In this document: piece after piece, positions 1-6,177 of the stretch
Position numbering within the stretch: position 1 is the stretch's first letter
Layout: the number at the start of each line of letters is the position of its first letter
DNA from: an uncultured Chloroflexota bacterium
Lineage (GTDB): Bacteria; Chloroflexota; Dehalococcoidia; UBA3495
Direction: 5' to 3'
Assembly: GCA_913052545.1 (NCBI GenBank)
Contig: CAJXEF010000041.1
Span: forward strand, 1-14,162
Length of the DNA: 14,162 nucleotides
Notes under the pieces: generated by a model
Seen by the model: only the letters and a program-made list of their open reading frames with translations
The model's database searches: none
Told to the model about the DNA's origin: nothing
Program-made: the position numbers and the translations under genes

Positions 1-364
1 CATTTCTGACTTGCCCGAGTACTTGTCGCTCACCGATAATCATGGAATCTAAACCAGCCGAAACTCGAAATAAATGTTCAGCGCAGTCCTTCCCTTCCAA
101 ACGGTACAGGTGTTTTTTTAGATTCTCTTCCGTTAGGTCGCACTTGGATCGGAGGAAATCAACTACACGTTCATGGTTTCTGTCCCCGTCGGTTCCATAT
201 GAATAAATTTCTAAACGATTGCAGGTCGATATTATTATGTTTTGTTCAATCGACCCTGATAAACGATTTAACGCCGGAGCTAACTGGTCTTTATCGACAG
301 TTAGTTTCTCTCGCAAATCTAATGGAGCAGTACGGTGGTTTAATCCCACGGCAAGGAGACTCAA
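1..364 (-). CDS. hemA: Glutamyl-tRNA reductase, N-terminal part (runs off left edge)
   Basis: First enzyme of C5 tetrapyrrole synthesis: it reduces glutamyl-tRNA(Glu) to glutamate-1-semialdehyde with NADPH. The 121 visible codons, read leftward, begin SLLAVGLNHRTAPLDLREKL after a TTG start. They carry the catalytic motif STCNRLEIY (nucleophile Cys48) and the conserved GLDSMIIGERQVLGQVR block at the window edge. The NADPH-binding and dimerisation domains lie outside the window. I chose the TTG at 364-362 because AAGGAGAA lies 6 nt upstream and the family N-terminus starts exactly there. The TTG overlaps the TGA stop of the upstream precorrin-2 dehydrogenase gene (TTGA), which implies translational coupling. 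The family assignment is secure; only the start codon is inferred. Confidence 0.95.
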   Translation of the reverse strand, partial: MSLLAVGLNHRTAPLDLREKLTVDKDQLAPALNRLSGSIEQNIIISTCNRLEIYSYGTDGDRNHERVVDFLRSKCDLTEENLKKHLYRLEGKDCAEHLFRVSAGLDSMIIGERQVLGQVRN

Positions 365-1080
365 CGGGCTTTCTCCTTGGTTCTTAGTGTAGAACTTATG
401 TCACATCCGCTGGGTTCGCACCGCTCCAACTTAGGGCACAATCCGCTTGTTTGATTGTCTGTAAGTTGTGTCAGGAGTATGTCCTGGGCTTCTTGATCAC
501 GGCCTGCTTGTGATAGCTTTAAGAGGTCTCTAGTGATGCAACATTGCCATCGATTGGGATCTATTATTAGTCGACGCTCCTTTATCTCCTGGCGGGTCTT
601 TGAAAGCACGTTAGCGAGATCCGCCCACTCCAAAGCAGGATGATCCGACAAGGTTTCTCTTAATTTTCTAGCTAGAGCGGGGCTTGCGCCGCCGGTTGAG
701 ATTGCTAGAGTCACCGGATCACGTTTAACTAACGACGGAGCTATAAAGGTACATAAATCCGGGTCATCGACGACATTTAGGAGTACCCCGAGTTTTTCAG
801 CTTCATCAAATATTTCTTTATTGATATACCATACATTTGTGGCGGCAACTGCAATAAATGCACCTTTCAGATCACCAAGTTTGTATTTTCGTTCCAACCA
901 TTGAATCTGTCCATCCGTAGCGGCTTTGCGTATACCATGGGTCGCATCAGGGCTTATCAAAATGATGCTGGCACCGGCGTCTATAAACCCGGCGATTTTC
1001 CCCTGCGCTATAGTTCCACCACCGATTATGACGCATTTTTTCCCAGCTAGATTCAAGTACGTGGGGTAGTAGTCCGGCAT
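361..1080 (-). CDS. sirC: Precorrin-2 dehydrogenase / sirohydrochlorin ferrochelatase (siroheme synthase, CysG N-terminal type)
   Basis: Oxidises precorrin-2 to sirohydrochlorin with NAD+ and, in bifunctional members, inserts Fe2+ to give siroheme. The 239-residue protein has a Rossmann fold with the dinucleotide loop GGGTIAQGK (residues 20-28), then NVVDDPDLCTFIAPS with Asp105/Asp106 matching the catalytic Asp region of CysG/Met8p. ISTGGASPALARKLRE follows. There is no C-terminal methyltransferase domain, so uroporphyrinogen methylation must come from another gene. The SD AGGAAG lies about 5 nt before the ATG and touches the TAA of the decarboxylase gene 10 nt upstream, so the two are coupled. 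The C-terminus adds a Cys-rich tail (Cys215, Cys221, Cys226) that I do not associate with the family. Whether it also chelates iron cannot be read from the sequence; the symbol is by analogy. Confidence 0.9.
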   Translation of the reverse strand: MPDYYPTYLNLAGKKCVIIGGGTIAQGKIAGFIDAGASIILISPDATHGIRKAATDGQIQWLERKYKLGDLKGAFIAVAATNVWYINKEIFDEAEKLGVLLNVVDDPDLCTFIAPSLVKRDPVTLAISTGGASPALARKLRETLSDHPALEWADLANVLSKTRQEIKERRLIIDPNRWQCCITRDLLKLSQAGRDQEAQDILLTQLTDNQTSGLCPKLERCEPSGCDISSTLRTKEKAR

Positions 1081-1090
1081 ATTAGCTTCC

Positions 1091-2146
1091 TTAGTCCGAT
1101 TGCGCTACTGTCGAAGTTGTTTGGGTTTCCCAAAATTCTTCATAATCTTCGACGAAGTATCTTACTCGGGTTTTTTTGTATTCACGAGTACTGTAAAGGA
1201 GTTGGTTTTCGGTAATTCCAGTTGATTGACTGATTTCCTGAGCTACGACTTCACAGCCTTCCTCAGTTGTTGCATGGACCATCGTGAAATGGGTATAAGG
1301 CCAATCTGGAAAGGTTGGCCGTTCATAACAATGGGTGACCGCTGCGTTCTCCGCCATAATCATCCCTACTTCTTCTGACCGTTCGGGTGGAACTTTCCAT
1401 ACGATCATGGCGTTTGAGCGGAACCCAGAACGACGATGGTGCAACACAGCACTGTAACGCCGCATTAATTTACGTTCCTGGAATTCAGCCGCTAATTGGA
1501 AAAGTTTCGAGGTGCTAGTACCCAACCTTTCTGCTATCGCGTCAAAAGGCTGGGATTCCAGGGGCAAGTCCTCCTGTAATTCCCTGATTACGGATTTATC
1601 GTATTCGGACAGTTCCACTGCCTGGTTCCAAGCGGGAGTCGTAGAACCGTCATTTCCACTATCCGGGTTATAATTATGAGCATCACTTTTTTGTTTTACC
1701 ATGTCAAAGTTGACGCCGATTTTGAAGAACCTGATAGTTGGCATAATGCGGTGACTTACGGCGTTGGTTTCTTTGGCCATCCATTTGATGGTTTGTTCCA
1801 GATCACCGTCACCGGGTACGGCTAGGGTGAACCACAAATTGTAATATGAACCTTCCCTTGCGTAGTTATGGCTCACTCCTGGATGTCGATTGATGAATAG
1901 AGCCCCCTCATTGAGTTGATCTGGTTCGTAAGCGAACGCTACTAAAGTAGTTTTGTAACCAAGGCGGCGAGTGTCAAATATAGCGCTAATTTGCCGGACA
2001 ACATTCTGGGATTTAAGTTGGCCGAGTCGTTCGATCACCTCTGATTCTGTTATTTCTAAATCATTGCCCAATTCTTTGTAGGGTTCTTCTGTAAGGGGAA
2101 ATCCACTTTGAATTGCGTTTAATAGCTTTCGGTCTATTTGGTCCAT
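1091..2146 (-). CDS. ahbAB: Fused siroheme decarboxylase, AhbA-AhbB (NirD-NirL) type, two Lrp/AsnC-fold halves
   Basis: Decarboxylates two acetate side chains of siroheme to give 12,18-didecarboxysiroheme, the precursor of haem in the Ahb pathway and of haem d1. From the ATG at 2146 the protein has 351 residues in two homologous halves, each a winged helix plus RAM-like domain. The AhbA-like half (about 1-150) has IFDTRRLGY and HPGVSHNYAREGSYYNLWFT (88-107). The AhbB-like half (about 176-351) has AVLHHRRSGFRSNAMIVW and THCYERPTFPDWPY. A polar linker (151-175) joins them. An ATG 12 codons further upstream (2182) is open, but GGGAAGGGAG sits 9 nt before the 2146 ATG and the family N-terminus (DQIDRKLLNAIQ) starts there. 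These motifs identify the enzyme, not a global Lrp regulator. The choice between haem and haem d1 depends on genes outside the window. Confidence 0.9.
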   Translation of the reverse strand: MDQIDRKLLNAIQSGFPLTEEPYKELGNDLEITESEVIERLGQLKSQNVVRQISAIFDTRRLGYKTTLVAFAYEPDQLNEGALFINRHPGVSHNYAREGSYYNLWFTLAVPGDGDLEQTIKWMAKETNAVSHRIMPTIRFFKIGVNFDMVKQKSDAHNYNPDSGNDGSTTPAWNQAVELSEYDKSVIRELQEDLPLESQPFDAIAERLGTSTSKLFQLAAEFQERKLMRRYSAVLHHRRSGFRSNAMIVWKVPPERSEEVGMIMAENAAVTHCYERPTFPDWPYTHFTMVHATTEEGCEVVAQEISQSTGITENQLLYSTREYKKTRVRYFVEDYEEFWETQTTSTVAQSD

Positions 2147-2187
2147 TGTTGTATTCTCCCTTCCCGAGCATCCATGGAACATAAATA

Positions 2188-2796
2188 TTACAGGTTAAAC
2201 GTCCGTTTGCCGTGGGATTCAACGATACCCAAGAGGACTTGGTCCGCTAGTTCAAGCACCCTGGTTTTATCCCGTGTACTAACGGTATCAATTACTATAT
2301 TACGAAAGAAAATTAGGGCTTCAATAGTGTCTTTTAATGTCACTCCGCGGTCGGCCATTTCGGAACCATATTCACGACCAAGAATCAACGATTCAGCCAA
2401 AGCTTCTTGACGCCGGCGGCGAGGGGTTGATTCTTGTAGCAGTACCGACAACAAATGTCGGCCAAATAATCGCATTCGATCTCGCCCCTCTTCCTCTACG
2501 GACTGGTACCACGATTGACGAGTTACGTCTTCATTCCCTAGTTTTTTCCTAATACGCCGAAGAACTGAGTCTTCTAACTTGTCTTTTGATTCCAATGTTG
2601 AAGTTTGGCCAGATTGATTTGTCAGGTTTAACACGTCCTCATGCAAAAACCGTCTATGCCCGCCCGGTGTGCGATATATTCTTACAACACCGTTATCGGC
2701 CCATTGACGGAGTGTTGCTTCGTTTACATGTAGGAACTGACTTGCCTGGCCTAAAGATAGCCATTGAGGTCTTGTTTGAGCCTGAATTTCTACCAT
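2188..2796 (-). CDS. MerR/BldC-type DNA-binding regulator with helical C-terminal sensor-like domain
   Basis: Likely transcription regulator of the downstream tetrapyrrole operon. The N-terminal 60 residues form a MerR/excisionase-type winged helix (WLSLGQASQFLHVNEATLRQ, then TPGGHRRFLHEDV). A basic, Ser-rich linker follows. The C-terminal 110 residues are predicted helical (SWYQSVEEEGRDRMRLFGRH, LGREYGSEMADRGVTLKDTI, EALIFFRNIV) and resemble the RsbRD N-terminal type of sensory domain; this is a similarity of pattern, not a search result. There are no Cys residues of the kind used by metal-sensing MerR proteins. The gene lies 41 nt upstream of the decarboxylase with no terminator between, so it is probably the first gene of the operon. 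The SD is weak (AAGG about 15 nt before the ATG). The ligand is unknown; haem or a precursor is a guess from context. Confidence 0.8.
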   Translation of the reverse strand: MVEIQAQTRPQWLSLGQASQFLHVNEATLRQWADNGVVRIYRTPGGHRRFLHEDVLNLTNQSGQTSTLESKDKLEDSVLRRIRKKLGNEDVTRQSWYQSVEEEGRDRMRLFGRHLLSVLLQESTPRRRRQEALAESLILGREYGSEMADRGVTLKDTIEALIFFRNIVIDTVSTRDKTRVLELADQVLLGIVESHGKRTFNL

Positions 2797-2856
2797 AAAA
2801 TCTATAGAAACCTTAAAAAGTCTCGTATTTGTAAGAAGAACTTAAAATTGCTCATA

Positions 2857-2880
2857 AGAGGCTAGCATAGAGGCTAGCTA
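2857..2880. repeat. Tandem 12-bp direct repeat upstream of the MerR-type gene
   Basis: AGAGGCTAGCAT is followed at once by AGAGGCTAGCTA; the first 10 bases are identical and each copy contains the 6-bp palindrome GCTAGC. The pair lies 61 to 84 bp upstream of the regulator's start codon and overlaps the best promoter candidate there. A tandem site at a 12-bp period, close to one helical turn, is a plausible operator for autoregulation. Two copies could also arise by chance duplication. Confidence 0.5.
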
Positions 2881-2887
2881 CCGTCAA
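2859..2887 (-). promoter_or_regulatory. Candidate promoter of the tetrapyrrole operon
   Basis: On the minus strand TTGACG (2887-2882) is followed after 17 nt by TAGCCT (2864-2859), a good -35 with a poor -10. The spacer contains the tandem GCTAGC repeats, and an inverted pair CGTCA-N8-TGACG (2882-2899) surrounds the -35. A weak -10 is typical of promoters that need an activator, which would fit a MerR-type protein, but the 17-bp spacing is not the 19-20 bp usual for MerR targets. Low certainty. Confidence 0.3.
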
Positions 2888-2963
2888 TGGAAAATGACGC
2901 TCGATTTACATCTAGATTTCCTACTCTTTTATCGTATTCTTCGCCCAAATGGAAAGGAATCGG

Positions 2964-3036
2964 CGGAATAAGAAAATCCTTCCGTTTTTGGTGGAAGGAT
3001 TCTAAAGGTAGGTTACCTTGGTTTAGGGTTATTCCG
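2964..3036 (-). other. Predicted three-way-junction RNA/DNA structure containing the terminator
   Basis: An outer 8-bp inverted repeat, CGGAATAA (2964-2971) with TTATTCCG (3029-3036), encloses two perfect hairpins. AATCCTTCC (2975-2983) pairs with GGAAGGATT (2993-3001), and AAGGTA (3005-3010) pairs with TACCTT (3014-3019) across a 3-nt loop. Read as minus-strand RNA this forms a compact three-way junction just after the ferredoxin stop codon. It could be a stabilising 3' end, a small RNA, or a remnant of a miniature element. All pairings were read by eye. Confidence 0.45.
2971..3001 (-). terminator. Intrinsic terminator of the P450-ferredoxin unit
   Basis: On the minus strand the 9-bp stem AATCCTTCC/GGAAGGATT with a 9-nt A-rich loop is followed by TTTTCTTATT. 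It lies about 50 nt past the ferredoxin stop and before the regulator's promoter region, so it would separate the two minus-strand transcription units. The tail is T-rich but interrupted, so efficiency may be moderate. Confidence 0.6.
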
Positions 3037-3048
3037 TCTTAAAAAATA

Positions 3049-3273
3049 TTATGGGAATAAAGTTTCTCCATTTTCGGCATCCATTACGGTGATGGCACTA
3101 ACGGGACAATTTTCAGCAGCCTCTAGTATTTCACTTTCGGTGTTGCCTCCCTCGTTAGTGACCATGGACTGGCGGTCGTCGTTTAGAGCGAATGTATTGG
3201 ATGCATAGTGCTCGCACATAGCATTACCAACACAGACATTGGTGTCTACGGTTACTTTCAGTTTTCTTGGCAT
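3049..3273 (-). CDS. [3Fe-4S] ferredoxin, P450 redox partner type
   Basis: Small acidic electron carrier of 74 residues. It has the single-cluster signature of P450-associated ferredoxins: Cys14-x5-Cys20 and Cys56-Pro57. The position where a [4Fe-4S] ferredoxin would have its extra Cys is Asn17 (CVGNAMC), so a [3Fe-4S] cluster is expected. The rest matches the family (VTVDTNVCVG near the N-terminus, AAENCPVSAITV near the C-terminus). The SD GGAG lies 7 nt before the ATG. The gene follows the P450 by 44 nt on the same strand and should be co-transcribed, passing electrons to it. No ferredoxin reductase gene is in the window, so the electron source must be encoded elsewhere. Confidence 0.92.
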   Translation of the reverse strand: MPRKLKVTVDTNVCVGNAMCEHYASNTFALNDDRQSMVTNEGGNTESEILEAAENCPVSAITVMDAENGETLFP

Positions 3274-3317
3274 GGTATCTCCATTTCATTTTGACGCCTA
3301 AGTGTAAGTTTCTAGAC

Positions 3318-4547
3318 TTATTTACTCCATGTTACGGGAAGGGATTTTAGTGACCTGAACGTTATGCTGGGTTGGTATGAGAGCTTTCCCACTGGTACAG
3401 CTAGGTTTAGATTTGAAAACCTTTCAACTAGCAGCCGGAGAGCTTCTTGCCCTTCTAGCCTGGCTAAAGTAGCTCCAAGACAATGGTGAATACCGGATCC
3501 GAAAGCTACATGGGGATTTGGATAACGGCTGATGTCAAAGGTTTCTGGATCGGTGAAAACCTCTGGATCCCTATTGGCTGAGGAAATGAACCACCTAAGC
3601 CTTTCATCTTTCCGAATTGTCTTTCCCCCTAACTCAATATCTTCGGAGGCTATGCGCTGTATAGATCTGACAGGTGCGTCGTACCTTAAGCATTCTTCTG
3701 TTGCTCGGACTGCCCGTCCAACGGTATCTTGTTGGAAAGCATTTAACTGGTCTGGATGTTGAATCAGGGCTAAAGTTCCGTTACAGATCAGATTGATTGT
3801 GGTCTCGTGACCAGCGAGTAGTAACAATATCGCGTTAGCCAAGACTTCTTGACGATTATAGATCCCCTTTTTTTCGCCGATAGCCAAGACTGATAGTAAA
3901 TCGTCGCCTGGGTTTTTGACCCGTTCATCAACTATTGGGGAAAGGTAATCGAGTAGCCCCTTTATCCCATCAGTAAGAGGTTGCATACGGTCTAACTCCC
4001 CCCTGCCGAGGAATAGAAGTTTTTCCGCTAATTCTCGTATAAAAGTCCTGTCTTGATTTGGCATTCCCATCATCTGTGCTATGACCAACAAAGGGAGGGG
4101 TACAGCAAAATCTTTCATAGCGTCCATAGTTCCCCGTTCTTCTGCCTCATCTAAAAGGGATTGAACAGCGTTTTGTACCATGGGACGCCATTGCTCCATC
4201 GCCTTAGGATTAAAATAACCGTGGACTACCATCCTCATTTCCGCGTGTTCAGGCCGGTCATGCTGTATAAACCAATCAGAAAAGAATTCTCTTACATATT
4301 GGTACAGGCCCATGTCAGATTCATCGATCTCAGGGTATGGAGATCTGGGATCACGTTTCCACCATTCAGATGAAAAAACTTCAGGATGCCTAGCGACCCA
4401 CACTAGGTCAGCGTATCTACTCACCAGCCAAAGTTCGTATTTTTCGTTCCAGTGCACAGGGTCATCTTCTCGTATTTGATTAAAATACGTGTATGGGTCA
4501 TCAACTATTGTTTGTGAGAAAAGATCGTCGTTGATTGCTGTGACCAT
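3318..4547 (-). CDS. Cytochrome P450 (bacterial class I, soluble)
   Basis: Haem-thiolate monooxygenase of 409 residues, the usual length for soluble bacterial P450s, with no membrane anchor. Visible signatures are the C-helix motif HDRPEHAEMR (97-106), the I-helix oxygen-activation motif AGHETT (245-250), the ExxR of the K helix (Glu285/Arg288) and the haem loop FGSGIHHCLG (349-358) with axial ligand Cys356. All catalytic residues are intact. GGAGG sits 4 nt before the ATG. The ferredoxin gene follows directly, so this is a three-component system that lacks its reductase here. The substrate cannot be told from the sequence. The divergent VOC genes suggest, but do not show, a role in oxidising small organic or aromatic compounds. 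Haem supply is encoded one operon downstream. Confidence 0.95.
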   Translation of the reverse strand: MVTAINDDLFSQTIVDDPYTYFNQIREDDPVHWNEKYELWLVSRYADLVWVARHPEVFSSEWWKRDPRSPYPEIDESDMGLYQYVREFFSDWFIQHDRPEHAEMRMVVHGYFNPKAMEQWRPMVQNAVQSLLDEAEERGTMDAMKDFAVPLPLLVIAQMMGMPNQDRTFIRELAEKLLFLGRGELDRMQPLTDGIKGLLDYLSPIVDERVKNPGDDLLSVLAIGEKKGIYNRQEVLANAILLLLAGHETTINLICNGTLALIQHPDQLNAFQQDTVGRAVRATEECLRYDAPVRSIQRIASEDIELGGKTIRKDERLRWFISSANRDPEVFTDPETFDISRYPNPHVAFGSGIHHCLGATLARLEGQEALRLLVERFSNLNLAVPVGKLSYQPSITFRSLKSLPVTWSK

Positions 4548-4617
4548 GTCACCTCCAGTACTCGCTAATAAAATATTTAGAATTTACTGAGGAATCAGGT
4601 AAATATTGGTCGATTAG

Positions 4618-4636
4618 TACCCTTGTGACAAGGGTA
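4618..4636. promoter_or_regulatory. 19-bp palindromic operator candidate
   Basis: TACCCTTGTGACAAGGGTA is a perfect inverted repeat with 8-bp arms around TGA. It starts 16 nt downstream of the -10 of the P450 promoter candidate, that is from about +10, where a repressor would block transcription. The size and symmetry suit a dimeric helix-turn-helix repressor (TetR/GntR/MarR class), but no such gene is in the window. Confidence 0.5.
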
Positions 4637-4652
4637 GTCTGCTGTAATCCAC

Positions 4653-4681
4653 ATACTAACGGGGAGATAATACTAGGTCAA
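4653..4681 (-). promoter_or_regulatory. Candidate sigma-70 promoter of the P450-ferredoxin operon
   Basis: On the minus strand TTGACC (4681-4676), a 17-nt spacer and TAGTAT (4658-4653). A start site near 4646 would give a leader of about 100 nt that includes the 19-bp palindrome. Confidence 0.45.
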
Positions 4682-4843
4682 GATGATCTGGAACAATAAT
4701 GTTGCGAAAATAGTAATTGGACGAAACTACTTTTTAAACAACGGGTATCGTGTGGACGCCAGATCAAAGATGCGTTGGTTTAGTGCATTGTGGCATAATT
4801 GTATCAACATGGATGTAAATAACTCCCTGTGAAGGAGATAGAT

Positions 4844-5242
4844 ATGGCTGAAAAAATTAAGATAGCTCAGATTAATCATGTGACTACCATGGTGAAAGAT
4901 ACTGATAGGGCCATGAAATTTTACAACGATTTGTTAGGTATAAAACAGATCCAGAGTCAAGTTGATAACCCTGCAATCACTTGGCTTCAACTCGATAATG
5001 GTGTGATGGTCCATCTAATTGAAACCGATGAGGCACCCGCTAAGCCCGGGAATATTCATCACGCATTTCAAGTAGATAATTTAGAATCTACTAAAGCTAC
5101 ACTCGAAGCAAGTGGGTATCCCGTAAAACGTGAGGGAATCCGTTACGATGGCCAAGCTTACCTGTTCATAGAAGACCCTGACGGTAATAGTGTAGAGTTT
5201 TGCACATCATCTGGTTATGCACCTGCTCCACCTAGGTCTTAA
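4844..5242 (+). CDS. VOC superfamily (glyoxalase/dioxygenase fold) protein, single domain
   Basis: A 132-residue metal-dependent VOC-fold protein. It is made of two beta-alpha-beta3 modules and has the expected ligand positions: His12 (INHVTTMV), His57/Glu60 (VMVHLIE), His72 (IHHAFQV) and Glu118 (DPDGNSVEF). VOC members include glyoxalase I, fosfomycin-modifying enzymes, extradiol dioxygenases and epimerases. The residues do not fix the reaction. The start at ATG 4844 is preferred over an in-frame GTG at 4829 because AAGGAG lies 6 nt upstream of the ATG and overlaps the extra codons. It is the first gene of the rightward run and is followed after 62 nt by the double-VOC gene. The C-terminus ends in a short Pro-rich tail. 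Confidence 0.88.
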   Translation: MAEKIKIAQINHVTTMVKDTDRAMKFYNDLLGIKQIQSQVDNPAITWLQLDNGVMVHLIETDEAPAKPGNIHHAFQVDNLESTKATLEASGYPVKREGIRYDGQAYLFIEDPDGNSVEFCTSSGYAPAPPRS

Positions 5243-5304
5243 AAATAATTAGCTTGAATGAAGGAAAGCTTAATCACTACATATCAAATGGACAGGTTAA
5301 ATAA

Positions 5305-6123
5305 ATGTTTGAAAAAATTCAACACATAGGATATCTAGTTAGAAATTTAGATGACGCCGTTGCGTGGTATGGGGATAAATTTGGCGGGGAAAATGCTGGC
5401 GGAGGTGAGCTGGCAGCTGGCAGGGTGGTTTCAAGCGGTGGCCGTAACGCTTTTATCCACTTCGGAAAGGTTGAGGTCGAATTGATAGAACCTGTTGACA
5501 AGTCTAATTTGGCTCAAGACAGTCTTGTCATGCACCACGTTGGTTACGTCGTTTCAGATATAGATGCTGCGATAGCGGATTTGAAATTTAGAGAGTTCAA
5601 GTTTTTAGCGGATGCTCCTAATATTAATGTGTTGGGACAAAAGGTTCTTTATTTAGATCCTTCCAGTACAAATGGAGTGATGATCCACCTTACTGAATTG
5701 CCTACACATCCAAATACCGTTGGGTTAGATGCAGGAGTGAAAGTTGATCATATAGTACATGCCGGTTATTTAGTTGGTAACCTTGATAGTGCCATAGCCT
5801 GGTATGTGGAGAAATTAGATGGAATTCACATAGGCGGTGGGGCTTCGCGTCGGGGCAGCAGAAATGCCTTCGTCAATTTCGGTCGAGTGCAAGTAGAGCT
5901 TATAGAGCCCACTGATCCGACAACTCTAGGTTTGTCACACGAAATGGATCATGTTGGCTATTCAGTTCTGGATATACAATCAGAAACAAGCAGCTGCAAA
6001 GAAAAGGGATTGTCGTTTGTCGCAGATGTGGCTAACACTAATTCGGTAGGCCAACAAGTTCTTTATTTTGAAACTGATTCGACTATGGGGAGCCGAATGC
6101 ACCTGACACAACTCCCTTCGTGA
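5305..6123 (+). CDS. Tandem-duplicated VOC protein, methylmalonyl-CoA epimerase-like halves
   Basis: A 272-residue protein of two similar VOC domains, about 4-134 and 147-272. Shared blocks are H-x-GYLVxNLD, AWY, RNAF, the VELIEP segment, HVGY, GQ-VLY and HLT-LP. The halves resemble methylmalonyl-CoA epimerase (GYLV...LIEP...HVGY) more than glyoxalase I. Candidate ligands are His7, Glu59 and His78 in the first half and His152, Glu198 and His216 in the second. At the fourth position, where the family has Glu, both halves have His (His128, His266). Bacterial extradiol dioxygenases are also two-domain VOC proteins but use one active site with a Glu ligand. The SD is weak (AGG about 10 nt from the ATG). 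The stop is followed immediately by the reading frame of shikimate kinase, so it is probably in one operon with the aro genes. Function unknown. Confidence 0.87.
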   Translation: MFEKIQHIGYLVRNLDDAVAWYGDKFGGENAGGGELAAGRVVSSGGRNAFIHFGKVEVELIEPVDKSNLAQDSLVMHHVGYVVSDIDAAIADLKFREFKFLADAPNINVLGQKVLYLDPSSTNGVMIHLTELPTHPNTVGLDAGVKVDHIVHAGYLVGNLDSAIAWYVEKLDGIHIGGGASRRGSRNAFVNFGRVQVELIEPTDPTTLGLSHEMDHVGYSVLDIQSETSSCKEKGLSFVADVANTNSVGQQVLYFETDSTMGSRMHLTQLPS

Positions 6124-6177
6124 GTGATCTGTCACCTCATATTCCTAGATCTATCCTGGAGAAAAAAGGCAAGAATT

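Larger units (their letters stand above)
4548..4843. other. Divergent intergenic region between the P450 unit and the VOC run
   Basis: No gene is supported here. The region holds the minus-strand promoter candidate (4653-4681), the 19-bp palindrome (4618-4636), and a second imperfect inverted repeat, TTTACTGA (4583-4590) with TCAGGTAAA (4595-4603), in the P450 leader. On the plus strand I saw no convincing promoter for the first VOC gene. AAGGAG at 4832-4837 is that gene's SD. Confidence 0.5.

Noticed and set aside
199..387. Plus-strand open frame of 62 codons
   Set aside because: Lies antisense to the hemA start and the 3' end of the siroheme gene, whose motifs are unmistakable; no SD or family resemblance.
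1091..2146. Reading the two-domain AsnC/Lrp protein as a transcription regulator
   Set aside because: The AhbA/AhbB catalytic-family motifs and the siroheme gene next door fit siroheme decarboxylase much better.
2337..2798. Plus-strand frames opposite the MerR-type regulator
   Set aside because: Antisense shadows of a well-supported helix-turn-helix gene; no recognisable domain.
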